NCBI GenBank assembly: GCA_013003555.1
Contig: JABDIV010000046.1
Location: forward strand, 1 to 64,000
Direction of reading: 5' to 3'
From: Flavobacteriaceae bacterium
GTDB taxonomy: Bacteria; Bacteroidota; Bacteroidia; Flavobacteriales; Flavobacteriaceae
Length of the DNA stretch: 64,000 nt
In this document: piece by piece, positions 8,587 to 18,672 of the stretch
Layout of the letters: every line of letters begins with the position of its first letter
Position numbering within the stretch: the first letter of the stretch is position 1
Notes under the pieces: generated by a model
Told to the model about the DNA's origin: nothing
The model's database searches: none
What the model saw: the letters and a program-made list of their open reading frames with translations, nothing else
Made by a program: the position numbers and the translations under genes

Positions 8587-9900
8587 TTATTCCTTGATGA
8601 ACTTTCTGGTAATTGATGATGTCTCGTTTGACAATCTTAGGATATACAGACCTGCCGGTAAGGCTTTGACATCAATTTCACCCATCACTACGTTGGTCGA
8701 AAGCATTTGTTTTCCCAGGAGATCAAATATCATGGCATCTAACGCTTCGTTATATCCTTTGATAAAAAGCGTATGTCTTGCCGGATTGGGATAAAGAGAC
8801 AATTCTGAAATATCATAATCCTCAACGCCAACTGTACAATCTAAACCACCATCAGTGATGGTCCAACCATAGGTATTGATCAGCGTATTTCTTGCACTTT
8901 CAGAATTACAATAGGTTGACAAGCCACCACTAAATGTAATGTTTGGCGGAAGAGTCGGCAGGGCCGCCCATCCGGTAAGCGTGGCGTCATAGTTGGGTGT
9001 AGATAACTGAACGCCTTCAAACATTAAGGCCATACTGGCGACATTGGTGATGTTCCAGGCTCCTAAGTTTTGATCAAAGGCTGTCGCACCATCAAACATT
9101 TGACCCATTTGACCTACATTGCTAACATCCCATCCGCTGATATCCTGGTTAAAAGAAGTCGCCCGATAAAACATACCATACATTGAATCGACGCTACCCA
9201 CATTCCAGCTGCTGATATCCTGGTTGAATGAACCCGCTTCCCAAAACATCCCGGTCATCGAAGTGACGTTGCTCATATTCCAACCTCCGATATTCTGATT
9301 AAAGGGAGTTCCCGCAAACATGTAGGTCGTATTAGTTACGTTGCTCACGTTCCAACCACCGATGTCCTGATTGAATGGTGTACCCCAAAACATCAATCCA
9401 GTAGTGGTGTTATTACCCACATCCCAACTACTTATATCCTGGTTGAACATTGAAAAGCGAAACATTGAACTCATATCTGTAACATTGCTCACATCCCAGG
9501 AACCTATATCCTGGTTAAACGCGTTTGCCGGAAAACCTGGCCCCATACCATTGAACATCGCATTCATTGTGGTCACATTACTTACGTTCCAGGATCCGAT
9601 GTTTTGATTAAATGCCTCTGCTGAATTAAACATGCTATTCATATTGGTCACATTACTGACATTCCATCCGCTTATGTCACCATTAAACATTGAATAGAAA
9701 ATAAATGCTGAGGACATATCCGTTACATTACTGACATCCCAGTCGGGCATGGCACCCCATTGCGATGACGAGCACATGCCGTCTATCGGATTCATACTTA
9801 AACAAGACGCTATCGCGTCTTTAAAATTCGCATCTGTTATTGGAGTTTGAGAAAATCCAAAAAATATGCTAAATATCAATAAATAAGTATATTTGTTCAT
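8587..9900 (-). CDS. BspA-like DUF285 repeat surface protein with T9SS type A tail
   Basis: 437 residues. A signal peptide (1-18, ending FGFSQ) is followed by about ten repeats of roughly 30 residues with the core FNQDIGSWNVSNVTxMxxMF (DUF285, the mycoplasma-lipoprotein/BspA repeat). The last 75 residues (from about 365) form a T9SS sorting domain: LSLYPNP, a FDLLGK segment, LPAGLYILRL and a final RKFIKE. It should be exported by the type IX system and anchored or released at the surface, where such repeats usually act in adhesion. A close paralogue lies at 47608-48981 on the opposite strand with the same N-terminal module. 33 bases before the lipoprotein gene. Confidence 0.9.
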   Translation of the reverse strand: MNKYTYLLIFSIFFGFSQTPITDANFKDAIASCLSMNPIDGMCSSSQWGAMPDWDVSNVTDMSSAFIFYSMFNGDISGWNVSNVTNMNSMFNSAEAFNQNIGSWNVSNVTTMNAMFNGMGPGFPANAFNQDIGSWDVSNVTDMSSMFRFSMFNQDISSWDVGNNTTTGLMFWGTPFNQDIGGWNVSNVTNTTYMFAGTPFNQNIGGWNMSNVTSMTGMFWEAGSFNQDISSWNVGSVDSMYGMFYRATSFNQDISGWDVSNVGQMGQMFDGATAFDQNLGAWNITNVASMALMFEGVQLSTPNYDATLTGWAALPTLPPNITFSGGLSTYCNSESARNTLINTYGWTITDGGLDCTVGVEDYDISELSLYPNPARHTLFIKGYNEALDAMIFDLLGKQMLSTNVVMGEIDVKALPAGLYILRLSNETSSITRKFIKE

Positions 9901-10174
9901 TATTAATATATTTTAGATTAATTAATATTATTTTATTATATTTTTGAACTATAAAGGTCTTAATACTAATAAATTAAAACAATGATTTTTATCATTTCAT
10001 CGTAGAAAAGCTGATGAAATGAACAGAGAAAAATGTCTTATTAGTTGAAATGGGATAGTTCAGGCCAGAATGAATAATATTCCGGACAAGCGTTAAAAAA
10101 TGATCAAAAGTTTAATGAATTTGACTTATTCACAGGCGAGGAAACCGATTCGCTGAGTAAATTCACGAAATATT

Positions 10175-12238
10175 CTAGCTTATTTTAAGTCCGTTAACGA
10201 GGCCGTTCTTCTCATCCGGGTTCACAAATACAAGGCTGCCGTCTGTATCTTCGGCCAAAAGAATCATCCCCTGGCTCTCGACACCACGAAGTTCCCGCGG
10301 AGCCAGATTTACCAGAACAGTGACCCGTTTACCTATAAGTTCCTCAGCTGAAAAGTGTTCAGCGATTCCAGAAACTATGGTTCTGACATCCAGCCCGGTA
10401 TCAACCTTTAATACCATTAGTTTCTTGGTCTTTGGCATTTTGCTGGCTTCGATTACCGTACCCACGCGCATATCCAGTTTGGCGAAGTCATCCCAGCCGA
10501 TAGTTTCTTTTTGTGGCTCAACTGTAGCTTCTTCAGACTCATTTAGTGCTTTTGTTGCCTGAAGTTTTTCCAATTGCTGCTGAATTTCACTATCCTCGAT
10601 TCGGGCAAATAACAGTTCAGCTTTACCGATTGAATGACCCGCTTCTAAAAGCTCCCGACCTTCTAAAACAGCTCGCCAGGTCCAATCGGATTGCAGCTGA
10701 TCGGCATTCAGAATCTTTTTCAGTTTATTGGAAGTAAACGGTAAAAAGGGTTCAGAAAGAACAGCCAGGCCGGCAGCGATCTGAAGTGCGACATACATGA
10801 CCGTTTTTACTCGGGTCTGATCGGTTTTAATGAGTTTCCAGGGTTCTTCATCTGCCAGGTATTTATTCCCTAGACGAGCTAAATTCATCAATTCCTGGCT
10901 GGCTTCTCTGAACCTGTAGCGTTCAATGGAATTTGAAATGATCTTCGGATAGGCCTGCAATGCTCCCAGGGTATGCTCGTCCCGTTCATTTAAAAATTCG
11001 GCTTTGGGGATAATCCCATCGTAATACTTATGAGTAAGTACGACCACCCGATTGATAAAGTTCCCAAAAATGGCAACCAACTCGTTGTTATTTCTGGCCT
11101 GAAAATCCTTCCAGGTAAAATCATTATCCTTTGTTTCGGGAGCGTTAGCCGTAAGAACATAACGCAGCACATCCTGTTTGGCCGGAAAATCCTCTAAATA
11201 TTCATGGAGCCAAACCGCCCAGTTCTTTGATGTTGATAATTTATTGCCTTCCAGGTTGAGGAATTCATTCGCCGGAACGTTATCAGGCAAGATAAATTCA
11301 CCATGCGATTTAAGCATGGCCGGAAAAATAATGCAATGAAATACAATATTGTCCTTACCTATAAAATGCACCAATTTAGTGTCCTTATCTTTCCAGTAAG
11401 GCTCCCAATCTTTGCCTTCGCGCTCGGCCCATTCGATAGTGGAAGAAATGTAACCGATGGGCGCATCGAACCAAACATACAGAACTTTCCCCTCACCACC
11501 TTCAACAGGCACCGGAATACCCCAATCGAGATCGCGGGTAACTGCCCTGGGACGCAAACCGTCATCGATCCATGACTTCACCTGGCCATAAACATTCGGT
11601 TTCCAGTCGGCTTTATGCCCTTTCAGTATCCATTCTTTCAAAAAATCCTCATGGCGATCCAGAGGTAAAAACCAATGCTTCGTCTTTTTTAAAGAGGGTG
11701 TCGCACCACTGATGGCCGATTTTGGGTTGATCAAGTCGGTTGCGTTATGACTTGTCCCACAGTTCTCGCATTGATCTCCATAGCTTTCCTCATAGCCACA
11801 TTTCGGGCAGGTCCCTACAACAAATCGATCAGCGAGAAATTGACCGGCTTCCGCATCATAAAGTTGTTCTGTTTCCTCTTCGATAAATTCATGTTTATTA
11901 TGAAGTGTCAAAAAGAAATCGGATGCCGTTTTATGATGAATGGGAGCTGATGTACGGGAATAGTTATCAAAAGAAATACCGAATTCGGCAAATGCCGATT
12001 TAATGATCCCGTGATATTTATCTACAATATCTTGAGGGCTAACCCCTTCTTTCTTCGCCTTTATCGTAATTGGAACACCATGCTCATCACTTCCGCATAT
12101 AAAAGCGACATCATAGCCTTTTAATCGCAAATACCTGGCGTAAATATCTGCCGGTACATAAACACCGGCAAGATGGCCGATATGGATGGGACCATTTGTA
12201 TAGGGTAAGGCTGCAGTTATGGTAACACGTTTTGTCAT
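10175..12238 (-). CDS. metG: Methionine--tRNA ligase
   Basis: Charges tRNA-Met with methionine in the cytoplasm. The ATG at 12238 ([16 protein letters not shown]) is preferred over an upstream GTG at 12259. About 687 residues. Class I signature HIGH occurs early (IHIGHLAG); the KMSKS counterpart reads KLSTSKN. A zinc knuckle CPKCGYEE...CENCG lies near residue 140-165. After the anticodon-binding helices, the C-terminal 110 residues form the EMAPII/Trbp111-type tRNA-binding OB domain ([13 protein letters not shown]), as in the long MetG forms. Single gene, divergent from the carboxypeptidase gene. Confidence 0.98.
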   Translation of the reverse strand: MTKRVTITAALPYTNGPIHIGHLAGVYVPADIYARYLRLKGYDVAFICGSDEHGVPITIKAKKEGVSPQDIVDKYHGIIKSAFAEFGISFDNYSRTSAPIHHKTASDFFLTLHNKHEFIEEETEQLYDAEAGQFLADRFVVGTCPKCGYEESYGDQCENCGTSHNATDLINPKSAISGATPSLKKTKHWFLPLDRHEDFLKEWILKGHKADWKPNVYGQVKSWIDDGLRPRAVTRDLDWGIPVPVEGGEGKVLYVWFDAPIGYISSTIEWAEREGKDWEPYWKDKDTKLVHFIGKDNIVFHCIIFPAMLKSHGEFILPDNVPANEFLNLEGNKLSTSKNWAVWLHEYLEDFPAKQDVLRYVLTANAPETKDNDFTWKDFQARNNNELVAIFGNFINRVVVLTHKYYDGIIPKAEFLNERDEHTLGALQAYPKIISNSIERYRFREASQELMNLARLGNKYLADEEPWKLIKTDQTRVKTVMYVALQIAAGLAVLSEPFLPFTSNKLKKILNADQLQSDWTWRAVLEGRELLEAGHSIGKAELLFARIEDSEIQQQLEKLQATKALNESEEATVEPQKETIGWDDFAKLDMRVGTVIEASKMPKTKKLMVLKVDTGLDVRTIVSGIAEHFSAEELIGKRVTVLVNLAPRELRGVESQGMILLAEDTDGSLVFVNPDEKNGLVNGLKIS

Positions 12239-12258
12239 ATGGTCCGGCTTATAAGCCA

Positions 12259-12266
12259 CAAAAGTA
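12259..12266 (-). promoter_or_regulatory. Candidate -7 element for metG
   Basis: Minus strand TACTTTTG, an exact TAnnTTTG match, 21 bases before the metG ATG at 12238. It supports the ATG start rather than the upstream GTG at 12259, which would fall inside this element. No clear -33 TTG. Confidence 0.45.
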
Positions 12267-12334
12267 CATATTTTGAGAACGATTCAGAAAACGAAATCAG
12301 GAGAAGTTCGTTATATTTACAAAAACAGCGAAGC

Positions 12335-13363
12335 ATGTGGGTAAGCCCAAAATCCTTGATCATCTTTTCCCTTTCTTTGATCTGTATTCAAAAGAGCTGT
12401 CAGCAACCCATTAGTCCAATTAAATCGACACCAGTCATGTCTACTGAACTCATTCAACCCGACTATCTCAAAGCAGGCGACACGGTAGCCATAGTAGCAC
12501 CATCCGGAATATTGAACGATAAAGAAGCGGAGATCGAACGCGCTAAAGCATTGCTTGAAGGATGGGGTCTGAAGGTGAAAATCGGTAATAATATTTTTAA
12601 TAAAGCAGGTCATTTTGCAGGATCGGATTCCGAGCGCAAATCCGATTTACAGCAGGCCATAAACGATCCCAATATCAGTGCAGTCTGGTCAGCACGTGGT
12701 GGCTATGGAACTGTTCGTGTCATCGATCAAATCGATTATTCGGCCTTAAAAACCAATCCGAAATGGATCATTGGATATTCCGACATCACCGCCTTGCATA
12801 ACGATTTGAACAATCAGGGAATAGAGAGCATTCATGCCATGATGTGTTCAAGCTTACCCGAAGATCTCACCGAGATCGATTCAACCATTCATTCCTTTAA
12901 AAAAGCTATTTTCGGTGAGCCGCTTTCCTACGTGATCCCGGGCTCAGAATACAACCGAAGCGGTGACGCTACCGGTGCCTTAGTAGGTGGAAACCTGACG
13001 CTCTTGCATACCATGCTCGGATCGAGAAGCACAATAAATACGAATGGCAAAATCGTCTTCTTTGAAGAGATTGGTGAGTATGCGTATCATATCGATCGCA
13101 TGCTGATGAGCTTAAAACGAGCCGGATTCTTTAACGGATGCAAAGGTGTAATTGTTGGTGATATTAGCAAGGTTCGTGAAAACACAACACCCTGGGGAAA
13201 ACCCATTGAGCAATTGGTTTTGGACGCACTCGTAGATTACGATTTCCCTATTGCCTTCGGATTTCCGGCCGGCCATGAAAAAGATAACCGGGCTCTGATA
13301 CTTGGTCGAAGAATATCACTTAAGGTCGATACCTTAAAAACCAAGGTGGTTTTTAGTGAATAA
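12335..13363 (+). CDS. LD-carboxypeptidase (peptidase family S66, LdcA-like)
   Basis: Removes the terminal D-Ala from cytoplasmic or recycled tetrapeptides of peptidoglycan (L,D-bond). The frame is open from 12239, but that would overlap metG; the start at 12335 gives 342 residues with a hydrophobic N-terminus (LIIFSLSLICI) and is chosen for that reason. An internal ATG at 12437 would give a cytoplasmic form. Motifs: VAPSG at the start of the S66 fold, ARGGYGTVR, the nucleophile serine in GYSD (Ser149), the Glu in FFEEIGEY and the His in GHEKDN, completing the Ser-Glu-His triad. The N-terminal hydrophobic stretch ends in KSC, a poor lipobox. Confidence 0.88.
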   Translation: MWVSPKSLIIFSLSLICIQKSCQQPISPIKSTPVMSTELIQPDYLKAGDTVAIVAPSGILNDKEAEIERAKALLEGWGLKVKIGNNIFNKAGHFAGSDSERKSDLQQAINDPNISAVWSARGGYGTVRVIDQIDYSALKTNPKWIIGYSDITALHNDLNNQGIESIHAMMCSSLPEDLTEIDSTIHSFKKAIFGEPLSYVIPGSEYNRSGDATGALVGGNLTLLHTMLGSRSTINTNGKIVFFEEIGEYAYHIDRMLMSLKRAGFFNGCKGVIVGDISKVRENTTPWGKPIEQLVLDALVDYDFPIAFGFPAGHEKDNRALILGRRISLKVDTLKTKVVFSE

Positions 13364-13383
13364 ATTATTGTCATCAACTTCAT

Positions 13384-13749
13384 TTGAATACGCATTCAAA
13401 ATACAAATTCGGGGAAAAGGGTGAACAACTGGCGGTTGATCATCTGCTTGATAAAGGCTATGAAATTCTGGAACGCAATTACCGTTTCCAGAAAGCCGAG
13501 GTAGATATTTTAGCTCGAATGAAGAATACGCTTGCGGTGATAGAGGTTAAAGCACGATCGTCGACGTCGTTTGGTGAACCCCAGGATTTCGTGAAGCCAA
13601 AACAAATAAAGAACCTTGTTAAAGCGGTTGATCAATATATCATGGAAAACGATCTGGATGTGGAGGTGCGATTCGACATCATTGCAATAATAAAGACCGC
13701 TGAAGGGAGCCGACTAGAGCATCTCAAGGATGCCTTCTATCACTTCTGA
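13384..13749 (+). CDS. YraN family protein (UPF0102)
   Basis: 121 residues from a TTG start; no in-frame ATG precedes the conserved region. The fold is of the PD-(D/E)xK nuclease type: Glu in GEKGEQLA, then KAEVDIL and VIEVKARSS, which together give the D, E and K of the catalytic core. Members are small nuclease-like proteins of unclear role, often near replication or repair genes. Lies 20 bases after the carboxypeptidase gene. Its last 10 bases overlap the convergent TlpA-like gene. Confidence 0.88.
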   Translation: MNTHSKYKFGEKGEQLAVDHLLDKGYEILERNYRFQKAEVDILARMKNTLAVIEVKARSSTSFGEPQDFVKPKQIKNLVKAVDQYIMENDLDVEVRFDIIAIIKTAEGSRLEHLKDAFYHF

Positions 13750-15074
13750 CTTTGAAAAAATTGCTTTACTGCCACGATATCTTCGGGCTTAGCGATGATC
13801 GATTTCGAACCGTCAAGGATGAAATACGTTGGTGTTGCAGAAATATTGTAAGACTTCCCAACAGCGTTCTCCCATTTATCAAGTCCGGCCACATGGATAA
13901 AGTCGGGATAATTGAATTTTTCACTTGTCCAAATACTGAGTTCATCTTCTAATGCGAACGCAATAACCTGTGTTTTATTCAATCCCGATGATTTCATGAA
14001 ATCCCGTAATTTGGGTAGCTCCTCCAGGCAATGAGAACAATTACTGCTCCAAAAAACAAGGATGTACTGATCAGCATCTTTTAAATCATGGAAATTGGTT
14101 TTGACGGGCTTGCCCTTCCAGTGGGAATCGATCTTAAAATTCGGAGCAATATGACCCAGAGAAACATTTTTAAACTGAACCAGCTCATTTACCAAATCCT
14201 GTTCCTGAAGTGATTTGGCAAGATCGATCAAATAATTATCAGCAAGGTAATTGGCCGTCGACTCATAGTTTGCCTCCGACAATTGTTGCCACAAGATCTC
14301 GAGTAACATTTTCTTGGTTTGATCGGTTGCCTTCTCCATGGCATTGACCACTTTATCTAAATTTTCTTCATAGCCCTTGCTTCGAAGGTTGTCTTTCGAG
14401 ACCATTCCGAAGACATAATTCAGAGATTGTTCAACGAGAAAATTGGAACTCTGTAAGATGGGATCCGTAAAATCAACGTGATCGAAATAATGATTTTTTA
14501 TATTGCTGAGATAGGTTTTTAAATCTTCATACGAATCCGGGATATAGGGCCGATTGGCTCTTACAAAATGGCCTGCTATCATGTCTTTTGACAATTTCTC
14601 AAATTCAGTTTGAGTTTCTCTCTGGGTTTTGAAAATTGTCATCAAGGCCGTGGTATCTGAACTCTGTTCTCTGAAATAGTTACCAAGGCTCTGGCTGATA
14701 AGCGACATGCTGTTGGTATAAGAGCTCATCAATTTGTTTTCAATGGAAGACTCAAATTCAATACCCTGATCGATATGAAAGGTAAATTCTACATTTTCAT
14801 TACCGTCATAGATGATGTCAAAATTATATTCTTCCTGAGGAACAGCATAAACGAGCCGGTACATGCCTTTGGTTTGAGTTGAATCAAGGACGAAGGTCAT
14901 CTTTCCGTTCTCATCGATTTTAGCATCACCAACATAACTGGAATTGGTCGGTGAAACTTTGTAAACTAAAACCCAATCGAATTCTTCCGGAGGTAGAAAA
15001 GTTCCATTTAAAGCTTGTTGCCCTGAAATGAGCAAGGGAAAAAGTAAGGCCAGATGAAGGAATTTCCTGATCAT
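13740..15074 (-). CDS. TlpA/thioredoxin-like exported protein
   Basis: About 444 residues from the ATG at 15074, which gives a clean signal peptide (FLHLALLFPLLISGQ); a longer frame to 15116 adds only hydrophilic residues. N-terminal region has a DUF4369-like beta domain (LNGTFLPP...). The middle (about 140-300) is helical. The C-terminal 130 residues are a thioredoxin/AhpC-TSA domain with the active pair in FWSSNCSHCLEEL (CxxC) and a cis-proline loop ISATPTYF. Probably a periplasmic or membrane-associated thiol-disulfide reductase. Convergent with yraN, overlapping by 10 bases. Confidence 0.85.
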   Translation of the reverse strand: MIRKFLHLALLFPLLISGQQALNGTFLPPEEFDWVLVYKVSPTNSSYVGDAKIDENGKMTFVLDSTQTKGMYRLVYAVPQEEYNFDIIYDGNENVEFTFHIDQGIEFESSIENKLMSSYTNSMSLISQSLGNYFREQSSDTTALMTIFKTQRETQTEFEKLSKDMIAGHFVRANRPYIPDSYEDLKTYLSNIKNHYFDHVDFTDPILQSSNFLVEQSLNYVFGMVSKDNLRSKGYEENLDKVVNAMEKATDQTKKMLLEILWQQLSEANYESTANYLADNYLIDLAKSLQEQDLVNELVQFKNVSLGHIAPNFKIDSHWKGKPVKTNFHDLKDADQYILVFWSSNCSHCLEELPKLRDFMKSSGLNKTQVIAFALEDELSIWTSEKFNYPDFIHVAGLDKWENAVGKSYNISATPTYFILDGSKSIIAKPEDIVAVKQFFQSQK

Positions 15075-15132
15075 AATTTCTTTATTTCTTTGACACAACA
15101 TCTTCAAAATCGTCACAATTAAATCGCAAGAA

Positions 15133-18100
15133 TCACGCCAGAATCGGTCTTAATGCAGATAAGGCGTCTTCAACCGATTTAATCCTTTCAAAGGTAAGCA
15201 ATAATCGTAAACCTTGACGTGTTTGCTTCTCCTTCATTTTGCATGCAGTAGGGTTTTTCTGAACGTATTTAAGGACTTTGGTAAAGACCGGGCCCTGATA
15301 AAACGGACTCTCCTGTTCCTTGATAAAATATCCGACCAATTTTTCATGTTTCATAACGATTTTTTCCAATCCCAATTCCGCAGCTAACCATTTCAACCGT
15401 ACACTATCCAGAAGGTCAACAACCTGAGCCGGTAATTCCCCAAATCGATCCGTCAATTGATCCTCATAGCGTTCAAGTTCCTCTGTGGTTTTCAATTCAT
15501 TTAACCGGGTATAGAGATTTAATCGTTCGGTAATATTATTGACATAATCATCGGGAAAAAGCAGCTCGAAGCTCGAGTCGATAGTTATGTCCTTAACATA
15601 AATCCGTTCTTTATCATCATCATGGTAAAGCGATTTGAATTCATTTTCCTTCAGCTCATCGATTGCTTCATTTAGGATCTTCTGATAGGTTTCAAAACCA
15701 ATCTCATTGATAAATCCACTCTGCTCTCCTCCCAAAAGGTCTCCGGCACCCCGGATTTCCAAATCCTTCATCGCTATGCTGAATCCGCTTCCCAATTCGG
15801 TAAATTGTTCCAGGGCTTGAATGCGTTTCCTGGCCACATCGGTCATTGCAGAATATTCGGGGGTAATAAAATAGCAGAATGCCCTTTTATTACTTCGTCC
15901 TACACGACCTCTCATTTGGTGCAAGTCGCTAAGTCCGAAATTATTCGCATTATTTATGAAAATTGTATTGGCATTAGGCACATCAAGTCCGCTTTCAATA
16001 ATGGTCGTACTTACAAGTACGTCAAATTCACCCTTCATAAAAGCGAGCATCAGTTGTTCGAGTTTACGCCCCTGCATTTGCCCGTGACCAATCCCTATTT
16101 TAGCATCAGGCAGCAATCGCTGAATCATACCGGCAACTTCTTTAATATTCTCGATCCGATTATGAACGAAGAATATCTGGCCGCCTCGTTGAATCTCATA
16201 ACTGATGGCATCACGAATCAGTTCCTCATTAAAACGTACCACCCGGCTTTCGATGGGATAACGATTAGGTGGAGCCGTGTTGATCACTGACAAGTCACGA
16301 GCAGCCATCAAACTGAATTGAAGTGTTCGCGGAATGGGTGTAGCCGTTAAGGTTAATACATCCACATCCTCCTTCATGGTCTTCAATTTATCCTTCACCG
16401 CAACCCCAAACTTCTGTTCTTCATCGACAATGAGCAGGCCCAAATCTTTGAATTTAATTTTTTGACTGACCAATTGATGCGTGCCAATAACGATATCGAG
16501 GGCTCCCGATTCCAGATTTTTAATAATTTCATTCCGTTGTTTGGTACTTCGAAAACGATTCATATAATCGACCGTTACCGGAAAATCAATCAATCGTTCT
16601 GTGAAGGTCTTGAAATGCTGAAAGGCCAATATCGTTGTGGGAACCAGGACGGCTACCTGCTTGCCATTGTCAACCGCCTTAAAAGCGGCTCGAATTGCAA
16701 CTTCGGTTTTGCCAAAACCCACATCCCCACACACCAGGCGGTCCATTGGCTGCGGACTTTCCATATCTCGTTTGATGTCATCGGTTGACGAACTCTGATC
16801 GGGTGTGTCTTCATATATAAAGGAAGCCTCCAATTCGTGCTGAAGGTAACTGTCTGGGTTATAAGCAAAACCTGTTTTCATCTTGCGTTTGGCATACAAC
16901 TGAATAAGGTTAAACGCGATCTCCTTGACCTTGGTTTTGGTTTTCTTTTTAAGGTTTTTCCATGCCTTACTTCCCAGTTTATATATCTTCGGCACCTTCC
17001 CGTCCTTCCCGGTAAATTTTGTGATCTTATGCAGGGAGTGAATGCTAAGATATAGTACATCCCGCTCACCATAGATTAGTTTAATGGCTTCTTGCCGCTT
17101 ACCCTGAACGTCTATTTTCTGCAAGCCGCCAAATTTGCCTATCCCGTGGTCAATATGAGTGACATAATCACCGATTTCCAGATTGGTCAGTTCCTTCAGG
17201 GTAATCGCCTGCTTTTTGGCGTATCCGTTTCGAAGGTGGAATTTGTGGTAACGCTCGAATATCTGATGGTCGGTATAACAAACCAGGCGGAGATCGTGGT
17301 CTATAAAACCCTGATGGATTGACAGCACAGTCGTTGCGTAGTGAATATCTTCTTCGACATCATCAAATATGTCATGAAATCGTTTGGCCTGTTGTTCACT
17401 TACACAGGCGATGATGTTTCTATAACCCTTAGCATGGGATTCCTGCAGGTCCTTGATCAACAGGTCGAAATGTTTATTAAAGGCCGGCTGGGGTGAACAG
17501 TTAAACCGAATGGCATCAGTCTTGCCGTCATGGTTTCCTCCTAGTTCTACAACATTGCGCCGGGTCATCAGATTTAATAACTCCGTACCATTGCAAAACA
17601 ATGCTTCGGGTTCCTGATGCCTGATTTCTCCCGACAGCGTTTCGAAAGCTTCAACAGCCTTTTCATAGAGCTTGTCCACCCGGTTCTGAAGGAACTCCCG
17701 GTTACTGACAAAGAGCACGGTTTTTGATGCTATATAATTCAAAAAACTCTGACGGCTCTCTTCGAGGAACTTATTGGCAACATTGGGAATAATGTTGATC
17801 TTTTTTACCTGTTCAATAGATAACTGGGTCTCGACATCGAAGGTTCTTACGCTATCAACCTCATCTCCAAAAAATTCAATACGGTAGGGTTCATCATGAG
17901 AAAATGAAAACACATCGAGAATTCCGCCACGTACAGAAAATTCACCTGGCTCAGTAACAAAATCGACCCGGTTAAACCGATAGGAGAACAAGATCTCATT
18001 TACAAAATCAACCGATAAAATATCACCAACCGAAATCTTCAGCGTATTCTTTTCCAGTTCTCGTCGTGTTACTACTTTCTCAAAGAGGGCATCAGGATAG

Positions 18101-18468
18101 GTTACAATTACGGCCGGTTTCCTTCTCGAATTAATTCGGTTTAATACTTCGGCTCTTAGCAGCACATTCGCGTTATCGGTTTCTTCGATCTGATACGGTC
18201 TCCGATAGCTTCCCGGATAGAACAATACGTCCTTTTCATTGATGAGTTGTTCGAGGTCATTCAATAAATATGCGGCCTCTTCTTTGTCATTTAAAATGAT
18301 AAGAAAAGGTTTATCGGCCCACCGAAATAGGTTGCTTAACATGAAGGACAAGGAGGATCCAACCCATCCTTGAACATGGGTTTTCCCATGGTTTTGAGCA
18401 ATATGATCCCGCAATTTCTGCAGTTGCAGAGATTGTGAATAGGCTTGCGAGATCAGGGTTTTACTCAC
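15133..18468 (-). CDS. mfd: Transcription-repair coupling factor
   Basis: 1111-residue ATP-dependent translocase that removes stalled RNA polymerase and recruits UvrA. Domains in order: UvrB-homology region (about 1-330; FLIILNDKEEA, GGILDVF), the RNA-polymerase-interacting CarD/RID domain (about 430-520, DYVTHIDHGIGKFGG), the translocase core with Walker A GDVGFGKTE, the DEEQ box (VDEEQKFGV) and TATPIPRT, motif VI MRGRVGRSNKRA, and a TRCF C-terminal domain (about 950-1100). Full length for Bacteroidota. Separated by 58 bases from the thioredoxin gene downstream. Confidence 0.97.
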   Translation of the reverse strand: MSKTLISQAYSQSLQLQKLRDHIAQNHGKTHVQGWVGSSLSFMLSNLFRWADKPFLIILNDKEEAAYLLNDLEQLINEKDVLFYPGSYRRPYQIEETDNANVLLRAEVLNRINSRRKPAVIVTYPDALFEKVVTRRELEKNTLKISVGDILSVDFVNEILFSYRFNRVDFVTEPGEFSVRGGILDVFSFSHDEPYRIEFFGDEVDSVRTFDVETQLSIEQVKKINIIPNVANKFLEESRQSFLNYIASKTVLFVSNREFLQNRVDKLYEKAVEAFETLSGEIRHQEPEALFCNGTELLNLMTRRNVVELGGNHDGKTDAIRFNCSPQPAFNKHFDLLIKDLQESHAKGYRNIIACVSEQQAKRFHDIFDDVEEDIHYATTVLSIHQGFIDHDLRLVCYTDHQIFERYHKFHLRNGYAKKQAITLKELTNLEIGDYVTHIDHGIGKFGGLQKIDVQGKRQEAIKLIYGERDVLYLSIHSLHKITKFTGKDGKVPKIYKLGSKAWKNLKKKTKTKVKEIAFNLIQLYAKRKMKTGFAYNPDSYLQHELEASFIYEDTPDQSSSTDDIKRDMESPQPMDRLVCGDVGFGKTEVAIRAAFKAVDNGKQVAVLVPTTILAFQHFKTFTERLIDFPVTVDYMNRFRSTKQRNEIIKNLESGALDIVIGTHQLVSQKIKFKDLGLLIVDEEQKFGVAVKDKLKTMKEDVDVLTLTATPIPRTLQFSLMAARDLSVINTAPPNRYPIESRVVRFNEELIRDAISYEIQRGGQIFFVHNRIENIKEVAGMIQRLLPDAKIGIGHGQMQGRKLEQLMLAFMKGEFDVLVSTTIIESGLDVPNANTIFINNANNFGLSDLHQMRGRVGRSNKRAFCYFITPEYSAMTDVARKRIQALEQFTELGSGFSIAMKDLEIRGAGDLLGGEQSGFINEIGFETYQKILNEAIDELKENEFKSLYHDDDKERIYVKDITIDSSFELLFPDDYVNNITERLNLYTRLNELKTTEELERYEDQLTDRFGELPAQVVDLLDSVRLKWLAAELGLEKIVMKHEKLVGYFIKEQESPFYQGPVFTKVLKYVQKNPTACKMKEKQTRQGLRLLLTFERIKSVEDALSALRPILA

Positions 18469-18484
18469 AGGTTTGGATTTCAGG

Positions 18485-18492
18485 CAAAGATA
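18485..18492 (-). promoter_or_regulatory. Candidate -7 element for mfd
   Basis: Minus strand TATCTTTG, an exact TAnnTTTG match, 17 bases before the mfd ATG at 18468. The -33 TTG is not at normal spacing, so the call is tentative. Confidence 0.4.
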
Positions 18493-18614
18493 CTTTTTTT
18501 TGTTTTTCCTGAAAGATTAAATCCAATCGGGCAAAACCGAGGAGAAGTCGGGCATTAAAAGATCGATTTCCAGTATAGTTCCGTGATTAAATCAGAGCAC
18601 TTTTAATGGTAATA

Positions 18615-18648
18615 TTGATAAAAAAATCGAAAAAAATATGTACGTTTG
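18615..18648 (+). promoter_or_regulatory. Promoter of the TerB-like gene
   Basis: TTG at 18615-18617 and TACGTTTG at 18641-18648, 23 bases apart: both halves of the Bacteroidota promoter. Transcription would start at about 18655, which places the start codon at 18673 rather than further upstream. Confidence 0.6.
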
Positions 18649-18672
18649 CATCACCAAAACTCATCTCCTAAT

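Noticed and set aside
8587-9900. Regularly spaced repeats that resemble a CRISPR array
   Set aside because: The period (about 93 bases) follows DUF285 protein repeats, the units are not identical and no spacers or cas genes exist.
12239-12334. Longer N-terminus for the LD-carboxypeptidase
   Set aside because: It would overlap the metG promoter element and add hydrophilic residues before the hydrophobic N-terminal segment.
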